Assembly (NCBI GenBank): GCA_963978545.1
Contig: OZ021727.1
Coordinates: 19,499,943-19,563,942, forward strand
Source of the DNA: Linyphia triangularis
Taxonomy: Eukaryota > Arthropoda > Arachnida > Araneae > Linyphiidae
Direction: 5' to 3'
DNA: 64,000 bases
Positions 1-10,150 of this stretch are shown piece by piece. A program made the translations under genes and the position numbers. Every line of letters starts with the position of its first letter. The first letter of the stretch is position 1. The notes under the pieces were generated by a model that was not told the origin of the DNA, did not search any database, and worked only from the letters and a program-made list of their open reading frames with translations.

Positions 1-59
1 TTTTTAAGTTCTTTTAATTTGCCCTGGCTTCTCTCCAAGGGGAGCATTAATTATTTTTT

Positions 60-426
60 CATCCTCCCCCGCCCATTCGACGTAATTGCACTTTGAAGAG
101 TTCTGTATTTGTTGGTCATTAATAGCGTTCTGACATAGATGGGGTATTTTGTATGGTTTGGACTATGGGTTTGGCAACTGAACTTTTGGCTGATGTTTTT
201 ATACATTATTATTGACCTATGCATTACCTATTGTCCCGAAATCAGCGTACATACGTAGCTGCTTATGTATCTTGAAGAGTTTTCTATTAATTGGACATTA
301 ATAACGCCTCTTGCCATAGTTGGAGTATTTTCTGTTAGGTTTGATCCCTGGGTTTGGCAACCGAACTTTTGGTTGATGTTTTTGTACATCATTATTTACC
401 TATTGTCCCAAAATCAGCGTACATAA
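60..426. repeat. Satellite array, left part
   Basis: This holds one ~187-bp unit and one 172-bp unit (247-418). Each carries the landmarks 'CTTGAAGAG', 'TTGGACATTAATA', 'GGGTTTGGCAAC', 'GAACTTTTGG' and 'CCTATTGTCCC'. It is continuous with the array resuming at 2761; the two parts are separated by a transposon. The first ~60 bases of the window look unrelated or diverged. Confidence 0.85.
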
Positions 427-2760
427 TAGGGTGGTTCGAAAAAAAATAATTTTTAATTTTTGAAACGCATGAGGTGAAAAAAGTTGATACACATCTTAAT
501 AAGAAAAACTGTAAAAAAAAAATTTGAAAAAAAAAAAATATCTTCCGATCGCGCATTCACCTCAAAGTTTGGAGAAATTACAAAAAATAACTATTTTTCC
601 TAAATTTTTTAAAATTTCTAAACGTTATATATTTGAAAGGCAATAGTTTGCAATGTGTACTGAAAGGGTGGTATAGCACAGGAAAACACTATTTTATGCA
701 TTTTTAAAACATATATTAATAATAAAAAATACTCAAAAGTAACATTTTTTGTAAGAAATAATGATTTTTTTGTAAAATGGGTACTAATGTTATTTCTTAC
801 ATTTTTTTTAAATTTTTATTTTTATTTTAAACATGCTATTATTCATTTGGTTCACTTTTTTCTCGAGCTTTCTATCCCAGTGATACACTTTGAAGGAAAT
901 TTTTGTTGAAAAGTCGGGCATTATGGATCTTTAAAAAAAAAGTGCTGTCCTAACGTCTTGTGCGTCAGCACCACCCACTTTTGTCTTGTCTCCTACATAA
1001 GCGTTCCACAGCTTGTGAGTGACAAGGAAACGAGTTGAAGTCTAATTTCAATGGTCCATAGTAACACAGATACGCTGGCCAATTTCCCCAGACATAGGCC
1101 AATCCCGATGTGAAACGTTGTGAATCGGTCGTTGGAAACAATATTAGCCAATCTCGCCTAATTCTGGATAAAATATAGAAGAGGTTTTGATACGCCGATG
1201 TACAGTTTTAAACTTGGGATATTATATTTATGAGAAACAAAACTAAGTGGTGGTTTTGACTTGTTTGTTAAAAAATCGTGTATTTTAGAACTATGCTCGG
1301 TCAGACTAGTCAATTTTCCAGTCTTCCCTGTTTCCACCAATACAGCTGTGCTACCTCGGATGCGCCAGTCTTTGCCAACTAATGTCCGTTTGTTTCTCTT
1401 AACAAAGGAGGGGTCCTATTACGAGCATTCCAAATAATTATGCCCACTCAATGCAGACAGGATAAATACAATAAAGTTAAGTTTAGTTGTCTTGAAATGC
1501 CTGATAGTCTTTCTCTAGGAAAGTTCTCTCGATTTCAGAACCTGACACCTCAGCTCTCTTACATATCTCCTTGCGTACAAAATCATTGCCGAAATCAAAT
1601 TTTTTTGAGTGAGGGAAGGAAGCATTTCGTCCAGTAACTGAGTTTAAAACTTGCAGTAAATATTCAGGGAGGTATCGAGACAACCGAATTGCCACATATA
1701 TGTTCTTAGGTCCTTCCTAATTTTTTTTTTTAATGTAATATTATCAGGAAGATATAACTGAGTTGTGTTCAGTACTTTCATCTCAAGTTGAGGAATTAAA
1801 CATTCAATACGTAAAAAATCAGTCAGGGGAAATTTTTCAAGGTTCTTCAATTTTTTTATCTCACTGAAAGATGTTGTACAGTTGTAGTACTATCTACGTG
1901 TTTAAATATGTGTCTGAATGGTAGTTCATTGGAGTATAGAAGGCATATATCCCAATGTTGTGGTCTCCCAGCGTGCAATTTGGTCTGTCAGATTATTTCC
2001 AGTCAGTATTCATGGCAGATCCAATCAGAGCCACGTGCGTTGTGATCCAATGAAAAAGTTAGGATGCGTTTTGATCCAAATAAATTTATGAGCTTCAAAG
2101 GAAGAGAAGGCACCACGAGAAAGGCCACCCAGATTAAAACCCGCCAAAACACAATTTTTATCAATGTTTCAAAGGTTATGCGCGAACGATTATTATTGAA
2201 TAATTACTAATTTGATCTTTTTTTCCCAAGTTCTATCTACTTCATTCCACACAATATAAACTAATGTACATCGATAATTTAGTGATTGGTGTATTCTACA
2301 AATTGATGGTAAAAGGGTATTTTTTATATTTATTCCAAACTTTGAAGTGAATGCTTGAAGTAAATAAAACAATTTTAAAAAATATATGTAAAAAGTAACG
2401 TTAGTATCCATTTTATAGAAAAATCATTTTTTAAACAAAAAAATGTATTTTTGAATATTTTTAATTATTAATATATGTTTTAAAAATGCATGAAATAGTG
2501 TTTTCCTGTGTTATACCACCCTTTCACTATACATTGCAAACTATTGCCTTTCAAATATATAACGTTTAGAATTATAACAAAATTTAGGAAAAATAGTTAT
2601 TTTTTGTATTCTCTTCAAACTTTGAGATAAATGCGCGATCGGAAGATATTTTTTTTTTTTTCAAAATTTTTTTTACAGTTTTTCTTATCAAGATGTGTAT
2701 CAACTTTTTTCACCTCATGCGTTTAAAAAATATTTTTTTTTCTTTTTTCGAACCACCCTA
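427..2760. mobile_element. DNA transposon with long terminal inverted repeats and 8-bp TSD (hAT-like)
   Basis: The ends are TAGGGTGGTTCG and its exact complement CGAACCACCCTA. The flanking 8-bp direct duplication is GTACATAA (419-426 and 2761-2768). Inverted repeats of about 400 bp (427-~840 and ~2350-2760) share many blocks, such as GCGATCGGAAGATAT. TSD length and TIR start suggest the hAT superfamily; P-like elements also give 8 bp. Interior reading frames (minus-strand pieces between 1158 and 1850) are short and match no transposase I recognise, so this is probably a non-autonomous or decayed copy. Confidence 0.85.
1060..1375. repeat. Dispersed repeat, copy 1 (inside the long-TIR transposon)
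   Basis: It shares a series of landmarks in the same order with 62221-62520: 'ACGCTGG', 'GGC(C/T)AATCCCGATG', 'AGCCAATCTCG/GGCCAATCTCA', 'GGATAAAATATA/GGGTAAAATATA', 'TGTATTTT' and 'GCTACCT'. Similarity is moderate and the class is unknown. Confidence 0.55.
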
Positions 2761-3659
2761 GTACATAAGTAGCTTCTTCTACACCTTGAAGAGTTCTGTA
2801 TTAATTGGACATTAATAGCACCTCTTGCATAGTTGGGGTATTTTCTGTTTTGTGTGGTTTGGTCTCTGGGTTTGGCAAATGAACTTTTGGCTGATGTTTT
2901 TATATATTATTATTGACCTATGTATTACCTATTGTCCCGAAATCGGCGTACATACGTAGCTGCTTATGTATCTTGAAGAGTTTTCTATTAATTGGACATT
3001 AATAACGCCTCTTGCATAGTTGGGGTATTTTCTGTTATGTTTGATCCCTGGGTTTTTCAACCGAACTTTTGGTTGATGTTTTTATACATCATTATTTACC
3101 TATTGTCCCGAAATTAGCGTACATAAGTAGCTTCTTATGCAACTTGAAGAGTTCTGTATTAATTGGACATTAATAGCTCCTCTTGCATAGTTGGGGTATT
3201 TTCTGTTTTGTGTGGTTTGGTCTCTGGGTTTGGCAACTGAACTTTTGGTTTATGCTTTTGTACATCATTATTGACCTATGTATTACCTATTGTTCCGAAA
3301 TCAGCGTACATGAGTAGCTTCTTATGCACCTTGAAGAGTTCTGCAATAAATGGACTTGTCATACTCTTGGGGTCTGTCCGATTTTGTGTGTTTTGACAAC
3401 TGAGCTTTAGATGTGTGTTTTTTAAATAATTTTTTATTCATGACTTAATCATTGTTCCGAAAAATGATAATACAGCGTACATAAACAGTTGCTTATGTAC
3501 GACGCTATCATTACACTTTAAAGAGTTGTACAATATAGGTAGACATTCTTAGCACCCAGATAGAGATAGAATTTGATCAGTTTTGTGTTAAGCAACTGAG
3601 CTTATGCTTTGTGTTTTTTATTAGATAATTTTTAGCCCATTATCGTAAAATAAGATAGC
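2761..3659. repeat. Satellite array, right part: alternating 187- and 171-bp units
   Basis: Units begin at GTACAT-like boundaries: 2761, 2948, 3119, 3306 and 3477, giving lengths 187, 171, 187, 171 and about 183. Long units carry an extra 'TGTGTGGTTTGG' / 'TTGACCTATGTATTACC' region that short units lack, so the real repeat is a ~358-bp dimer. Units 3306-3476 and 3477-3659 are progressively diverged, marking the decaying edge of the array. Confidence 0.85.
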
Positions 3660-4727
3660 GTACTTGAGCAGCTGCTATATCATAAGTGATTTTGCACTTT
3701 TAATTTATTTTTGAAGGCTTTAAGCATTTTAGGAATCAATAACCTGGCTATAGTTTTAGATCCTGATTTATCAAATTATCTAGATTTTTAATTAGTATTT
3801 GAAAAGGAGTGGCATCAGCTAAAAATCTTTGAATATAGATTGTTAAAACGTTTTAAGGTCCTTAGAAAATTACTTTTTCATTATAATACATGCTTCACTT
3901 TTCATAAAACGCGTTAATTATCTTGAGGGTTTCTCTCTCCCTCTCTCTCTCTTTTTTTTTTTTTCCTATTATTTGACTATCAGTATATTTATAATCATAA
4001 AAGTTTTGGTTATTGTTTTAGATAGAAAGAAATACATTTAGAAAAGAAGCGTTAAATTTTAATGGGACCGATTTTGTAAATTGAGCAGAGAAATCAGAGA
4101 TAAAATCTGAACTCACAAAAACTTTAGATTTGAATTGTTAGTTTTTTCTTCGACATTGCACTGTTAACGACGAAATAAAATACCTTTTTAAAAGTATTAA
4201 TTCTAACAAAGGCGTTTAGAATTATTTAAGAGCAGAGTTGTACAATATAAAACCCTGTTCTTAAACCACTATTTTAAAGTAGAACGTTATCAAGCTGAAT
4301 GTTTTTTTGTTTTTTTTTCCCTTTGCGGTTCGCAAATATGTCTATCACGTGTCCTATGAAAGTCTGCTTTCGATAAAAATATTAGATATCTTTATCATTC
4401 TCCAAACAACAGCAGTGGTATGTTCCCCTTCATTTGGATATAGCTTCATTGCTGATATCTCTATCTTATACATAAGTTCTTAGTGGCTATCTTTATTTCT
4501 TTAACGTCACACCATACGTCTTTAAGATTTTCTAATCGATGAATTCTACAAGTAATCTTTGTGCATTTAACATACGAAACGTTTATGCATAAGAATTGCT
4601 TCAATTCTTTTTTATACACAGATGTCTTTACACATTGCATTTTTGTTGGTTTCATCTAAATTTTGCTCTTTGTTCTCGCATTCTTTGCACTATTTAATAC
4701 CGTATTTTTACGCCACTGCTTTTACAA
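3660..4727. other. No gene seen: AT-rich spacer
   Basis: This holds degraded satellite edge, a short CT-rich/T run near 3931-3965 and scattered poly-T. I see no exon-like GC rise, splice-flanked ORF or repeat family member. Confidence 0.6.
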
Positions 4728-5121
4728 CTGTGGTCACGGAAATATCAAGGAACTTTCTGATTCTGGAAAAAATCAGGGAATTTTTAAAAATTTCAAGGAA
4801 ATCAGGGAAATTTTCTATCATTGTTTTGAAGGTACGTTTCCCTGTTGATATATTCTTTGGCGGTTTGGCGGAGAATTGTGGCGGTAATCGTTACAGTTTA
4901 ATGTTACGGAATAATTTAAGCTTTGCGTAAGCACTAAAATTATTTTTAAGAAATTGGCATGTTACCTCTTTGGTATACATTTTCTATTTGATCAGAGTGT
5001 TTGCACGCCGGGAAAAGTTGGGGAAATTTGAAAAAAAAGTTTTCCCTAAAATCAGGGAATTTTTAAGAAATCTATCACGAAAATAAGGAAAAAAAATTTC
5101 CTGAAGTTTGTGACCACCCTG
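4728..5121. mobile_element. MITE family F2, copy a
   Basis: Ends CTGTGGTCAC / GTGACCACCCTG; 5-bp TSD TACAA at 4723-4727 and 5122-5126. The interior has the F2 hallmark of repeated 'TCAGGGAA' / 'CAGGGAATTTTT' blocks near both ends. Other copies are at 23228, 39639 and 56167. It is non-coding. Confidence 0.85.
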
Positions 5122-5386
5122 TACAAAGTTCCTGATTTGTTTAAAATTGGAATTTGTTTTAGTAGGGGTGTATTATTATTGTGGGTGTTGTGATTGGTCA
5201 CTAATTTTGGTTGCTTGTAATGACGATGAAAAAATAATTTCCTATTAATTTCAGTTCCCTAAAGTGCGATGCATTTTAGGATTGTTTTGAAGAGAAAAAA
5301 ATGCTTACCGTAATAATTTAGATGTTCTATTTTAGGTGTGCGTGGAAATTAGGAAACTTTTTTTCCCTTCAAATTTGGTATGATTT

Positions 5387-5402
5387 CCCCCCCCCCCCCC
5401 CC
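5387..5402. repeat. Poly-C tract
   Basis: A run of about 15 C residues in otherwise AT-rich sequence, with no other structure around it. Confidence 0.9.
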
Positions 5403-5774
5403 GTCTTCAGCTTTAATTGATGTTTGATATTTTATTCGGGTTACCCATTTTATTCAAATCAATAGAGCCCAACTTATTTCTGCATTCGTATATAATTGCG
5501 ATATGAGCTTGTAATGTCACTTGCCCGTCTGTGCGGAACATTAAAAGTTGATTAACCTGGAAACCTATTGGACGATTTAAATTTATGTGTTACAAATGAT
5601 TTCCTGTTAATGCTTTTGTGTTGAATATAATGCGAAACTATTACTGAAAAATTTGAATTAATATAACATCTTAGGATGATTTACACATTTGTTTTGCTCC
5701 ACCTAAGTTAATTTGCAAAAATATCAACCTATCAGCCCCCTTATTTTAAAAAGGTACTGCATTAAAAATGCAAA

Positions 5775-5899
<125 letters not shown>

Positions 5900-5979
5900 T
5901 GAGGAATGTTATAAATTGTGACTGGGGTTTCTGGATATCAATACGGAATCGTTATCATTCGGGTGTTTCTTACAACTTT

Positions 5980-6165
5980 ACTGCCGACCAAACGGTATAG
6001 TGGTTAGCATACTAGCTTCTAGACCGCGAGGTTGCGGGTTCGAGTCCCGAGTAAGGCATGGGTGTTTGTAAATGTATGGCTTGTCAAATGACGAATGTTT
6101 CGGCGCATTATAGCCCTCGTGTTGCTGACGGCGCCAGATAATCTGAAAACAACCAACTTACAACT
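5980..6165 (+). mobile_element. tRNA-derived SINE-like element
   Basis: The 5' part contains an A-box-like TAGTGGTTAGC (5998-6008) and a B-box GGTTCGAGTCC (6037-6047) at tRNA-like spacing, with a weak acceptor pairing TGCC/GGCA (5982-5985 / 6055-6058). The anticodon arm does not fold properly, so it is not a functional tRNA gene. A non-tRNA body follows, with 'CGGCGCATTATAGCCCTCG' and 'GACGGCGCCAGATAATCTG'. The body is relatively GC-rich for the region. Confidence 0.65.
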
Positions 6166-6899
6166 TTACTGAGTTTTACACCATTAAGGCTATACTTATA
6201 GGTTATCAATAAGTGACGCCGGAAATTCTTTGCATGCTTTTTTCAACCAAAGTTTTGCACAATTTTATTAACTATTAAACTTTAACTCTCAAAGTAGGGT
6301 TCTTAATTTGTAGACAATCTGATTGTTTTCGCTTTCTTTACACACAAAGTGGAAGTAGCATTTACGCCTTTATTACCTAGACCAGCATATTACTTCCCGT
6401 TGTAAAGTTACTTTCCATTATATATGTAACACTGAAGATTAGATAAATAGCTCGAGTGGGGGCATTTTCTTTTCGGTTTTGATAAGATTTGAATTGCATA
6501 TCGGATACCAGTTACATATTTCTTGCCTTTCTTCAAGATTTCTTTCCCGATTTGCTATTACGATCTCACTTCTCCTACCTACTGGTTTGTATGTTTTATG
6601 CTCTGTAGTAAAACTCTTAATTTAGGAGTGTTATGCATGGATCTGATTCACCATTTGTGCTCCTAACTTACTCTAAACATCTGTTTTTAAATCCTTTATG
6701 CTGGGTTCCCACGGTCATTAAACGTGCTTAATATTTTTTTAACTTGTTTCCTAGGCCTTAAAAGTGCTTGAAAATACTTAGAGGTCTTTAAAAATCCTTC
6801 ATTTTCGCGGATGTGAATGAAATTTTTTATAAAATCCTTGGGACAAATTGTAAAAGAATTTCTAGAACTAATGCTTATAATATGATCATAAACACAATC

Positions 6900-7290
6900 A
6901 TTTCAAAATTACTTACATATTTGAAAAATATATGACACTTTTAAATCTGGAAATTACAGTTTGGAAAATTTGTTTAATGCACATTGCGGAATGGGCGAAA
7001 ATTATCTATGCAAACACTTATACCTGGCATGCTTTGCAATCCATTAACTTTTAATTGCTTGATTTGAATAATGCTTTTCTTCAAAAAAAATAAATTCATT
7101 TGCATTTTTTTTTTCCCCCCTACCATCAACTTTAATTTTTTTTTTTTTTTTTGTATTGTTTATTAAATAGAATTTTTCAGACACTACTGGGGAAAGAATA
7201 TTTTTAATTTTTACTTTTACTCTAAGATTTCTGTAATTTCCAGATTTAAAAGTGTTATATATTTTTCAAATATGTAAGTAATTCGGAAAA
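6900..7290. mobile_element. Foldback element with ~60-bp inverted arms
   Basis: Arms 6900-6959 and 7231-7290 are nearly perfect inverse complements (for example TTACTTACATATTTG versus CAAATATGTAAGTAA, and ATCTGGAAATTACAG versus CTGTAATTTCCAGAT). The spacer is T-rich with no reading frame. It is probably a MITE inserted in the F1 copy. Confidence 0.75.
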
Positions 7291-7468
7291 ATCAAGTTTA
7301 TAATAAGAAATTAACCGCTTCGCCGTTCATTAAAATAATCCTCGTAAAGTTTCAATGTTGCGTCGACTTTTCATCCCTTAAAAATTCATTAATCGATATG
7401 TTGGTCCTTTTTGTTCATTAAATTATTCAGTATTCTCATCCTATCGAGAAGAACCCCTTCATAAATAT

Positions 7469-8192
7469 TGTTGCGTTGGACGGGTTCGAAAGATTTGAAG
7501 CCAAAGCAGATCAAAACTTGCAGAAGTTTATTCCACTATAACTCTTCACAGATTCCTTTACAACTCCAGAACTTCTCGCTCTAGTAGACACAATTCAGCT
7601 CTTTTCACAACAATAGAGCACAAAACAGCAGTTAAAAACTTGACAACTCAACTGCTCAAATCGCTGCAAAAGACAATGCAATACAGTTCGCTTTCAGAAC
7701 TCTCTGAACGCTCACTGAGACTCAGTATCTCAACTCAGTAATTCCAGTCAACTAATGAACTCAGCTAACAACTCTCTCAGTGACTCAAAATCAACTAACT
7801 AACTTCCCCGCTCTCTTGGTCAGCCTTATATAGGACAGGTGAATATACGTGAACCTTCCAGAGATAGACATTTGGAGAACTTTCCAGATCGTAGTCGAAA
7901 AGTCATATACATGTACATAGTGACCGAAAATGTCGCCAAAACCGTCGCCAACTTGGCCCTATCTCTCCAATTTGGCGAGATTGCCATTACCATAATGTTA
8001 AATGCCCTGCTCCTTAAAACTCGCTTCCCAGAGTTACCTCTGTAAAACTCGTTATCAAGCATCAATACCCATCCTGCAGGGAAACAAACTAAAGGCGAAC
8101 TATTGCACTGCCTTATGCGAAATGTACATAAATTTTACTATTTACAAAATTAACACTACGAAATATTTACAAATGTACAAAAATTCGTAACA
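7469..8192 (+). mobile_element. Solo LTR of an LTR retrotransposon
   Basis: A 724-bp unit starting TGTTGCGTTGGACGGG and ending ATTCGTAACA (TG...CA ends), with 4-bp duplication ATAT at 7465-7468 and 8193-8196. It is GC-richer than its surroundings. It has a TATA-like CTTATATAGG near 7826-7835 after CT-rich sequence, as expected of an LTR promoter. No gag/pol is present, which fits recombination between two LTRs. The 4-bp TSD suits Gypsy or BEL/Pao; strand is assigned from the TATA motif only. Confidence 0.7.
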
Positions 8193-8460
8193 ATATGTTA
8201 TAGTTTTTGATGGGGGTAGCACAGGGACAAGAATACACATTTCTACATTTTGTAAATAATAGTTCAGGTAAGTTTACTAGTATATTTTACCAACATATTG
8301 AAAATGTCTATATCTTTTTGGGTTGAATATCCTTTAGTAAAAATGTATTTATAAAGACACATCATGCCAGAAAGCAAATTTAGATGGTCCTTAAAATTAT
8401 TATTAAGTCCTTGAATTTCATTCTATGATTTCAGTAGGAACCATGTTGTATTAATTTTGA

Positions 8461-8575
8461 TTTGTGTGTTTGTTTTGTCGGACTAAACTCACTTGCCGTC
8501 ATTCAATCGAACCGAAACTTCGCATATAGACTCGCTATCGATGACAATGCATTCTATTTGTCTTAGGGATAGAAA
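8461..8575. repeat. Dispersed repeat F5, copy a
   Basis: It shares 'TGTTTGTTTTGTCG', 'GTCATTCAATCG', 'GAAACTT' and 'GATGACAATGCATTC' in the same order with 17300-17450 (there 'GCAATGACAATGCATTCC'). The class is unknown. Confidence 0.6.
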
Positions 8576-9499
8576 AAAGAAAGTTTGTGGTTAAACTAGA
8601 TCTGAGCTCAAGATTGGTACAATTTCACATAAAACTTGGATTTATATACGTGTAATGGATTTAACTTAAAACTTCGTTTTTATGTGTTAATATTTTTAAC
8701 AATTTTGCAATGGAAATAAATTTTACAAGATTCTCGCTATTGTTATGTATTTGCAAAAACCTTCGTATCTCAAAACCAATAAGTGCCGAAATGATACCTT
8801 TTCATTTAGTTAGTTTCTTTTTTAGCAGACAGTTTACAACTTTCAGCATGCATTAACATATTTTCGCACTTAACAAACTGTTGGAGTTTCTCGATATTTA
8901 ATTGTAGTTGACACTCCCAAACCACCTTTTAACCATCTCACATTAACTGTAATTGCAGTCCCGAATCCAATTCCGATTACTTCGCAGAATTCTACAAATG
9001 CCGAGTCCTGTCCGTCCGTCCGTACCTAGCATGTGGTGCATAATAAAACATTCCTAATGGAAACTAGATAACTTCCAAATAGGAACTCGGCAATTCGTTC
9101 TGATGCTCATTCTGCCTGCTTTAGCATTGGAATGTGATTTGCCACTTTGCTATCGCGTGTTTATTGTGCGAAAATTCTGCTTCGCCTGGTTAATTCGTTC
9201 GTGTAAAAGTGTCTCAATAATGCTGCGTTGCGTTCTGGTGTTAATGTAGATGGCAAATGAGCGATTCACGTGAATTTTCAGTTTTCAAATTGCTTTGTCC
9301 TTCCTTTTGTTATGTGCTTTTAATGACTGGGCACGGGTGGTGGTAACTACAGATGACTGCGTGTGCTCCAATTTTTTTACTTTCAATTATACGTTGGTTA
9401 ATGAAAGTATAGCATTCGGTTTAAAAAAAAAAAAATCATTTTTTCCCCTTCTTCTTCACGTTTTGGAACATTCTGATTTCAAAAAAGTGATTTAGAAAA
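8576..9499. other. No confident gene; one weak exon-like stretch
   Basis: Mostly AT-rich. A stretch at 8959-9021 sits between an acceptor-like TGTAATTGCAG and a GT, and is open in a frame reading PESNSDYFAEFYKCRVLSVR. It could be a small exon, but phase and family match are not established and it lies close to dispersed repeats. Confidence 0.25.
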
Positions 9500-10150
9500 A
9501 ATATGTGTATGGTTGTATGTGGTCAATATAACTTTCGAACAAATTGATCTACGATGTTCAAATTTGGTGTGCGGGTCGGTGACTGCACAAGGACCTACCA
9601 TTAAAGTTTTCGTCAAAATCGCGCAAGCGTATAGGGTAGCTGCCATTGAAAAAAATCATGTTTTTCAGTAATTACTAAAAAATGGCTCTAACGATTTTGT
9701 TCAAAATCGCTGTGGTAATGCCTCTTAAGGTGTTCTAAACATCTCCACCACCGAAATTCCCGTAAAAATGTTTTAATGGAGTAAAAAGTTGAAAAACGAA
9801 TGCCTTCAACACAAAGTCCTCTTTCCTTGAACCGAGCTCATCAACGATCGTTTTTTCTCCTCTCCCCAGTTTCATTTATAAGAAAGGATAATATAAGAAC
9901 TATCGAAAAGCATATCGCCAGTATCAGTATTTTGGCATATTTTTTTTTTTTTCCCTTTCTTTTTTTTTTTTTTTTTTTTTTTTTCCTTGCTTAATACCCT
10001 TGTAAGAATTATCGCAAAAAATATCGCCAAGCTCTCCGTTTTTTCTAAACGAATGATGAAAAAATAAAAACGGTAAATGACACAAATCCACTCAGTAAAA
10101 AAGTGTAATTGGAAGTTGTTCGATGTTCCACTCCCCTTGTTCTCTCTGTG
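9500..10150. repeat. Dispersed repeat family F4, copy a
   Basis: It shares order and wording with 37850-38460: 'AACTTTCGAACA/AACTCCCAAACA', 'ATTTTCGT(C/A)A', 'AATCGCTGT', 'CCTCTCCCAGTTTCA/CTCTGTTTCA' and 'AGTGTAATTGGAAGTTGT'. The 3' part also recurs at 12700-12830. It includes poly-T stretches (9944-9984). An apparent poly-Lys ORF on the minus strand is the poly-T read backwards. Confidence 0.6.

Larger units (their letters stand above)
6701..8446. mobile_element. MITE family F1, copy a, disrupted by nested insertions
   Basis: The left end resembles F1 (TGGGTTCCCACGGTCATTAA, then 'AAGTGCTTGAAAATACTTAGAGG'). The right end resembles the F1 3' part ('GGTCCTTAAAA', 'AGTCCTTGA', then 'AGGAACCATG'). 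Between them lie a foldback insertion (6900-7290) and a solo LTR (7469-8192). The ends are degraded and no TSD is clear, making this an older copy than F1 at 33130, 42552 and 47018. Confidence 0.6.

Noticed and set aside
4622..4930. 102-residue plus-strand frame
   Set aside because: Most of it lies in the F2 MITE (4728-5121) and it has no domain.
5982..6058. Functional tRNA gene
   Set aside because: A and B boxes are present, but the anticodon arm does not pair and the acceptor stem has only about four pairs; better explained as a SINE head.
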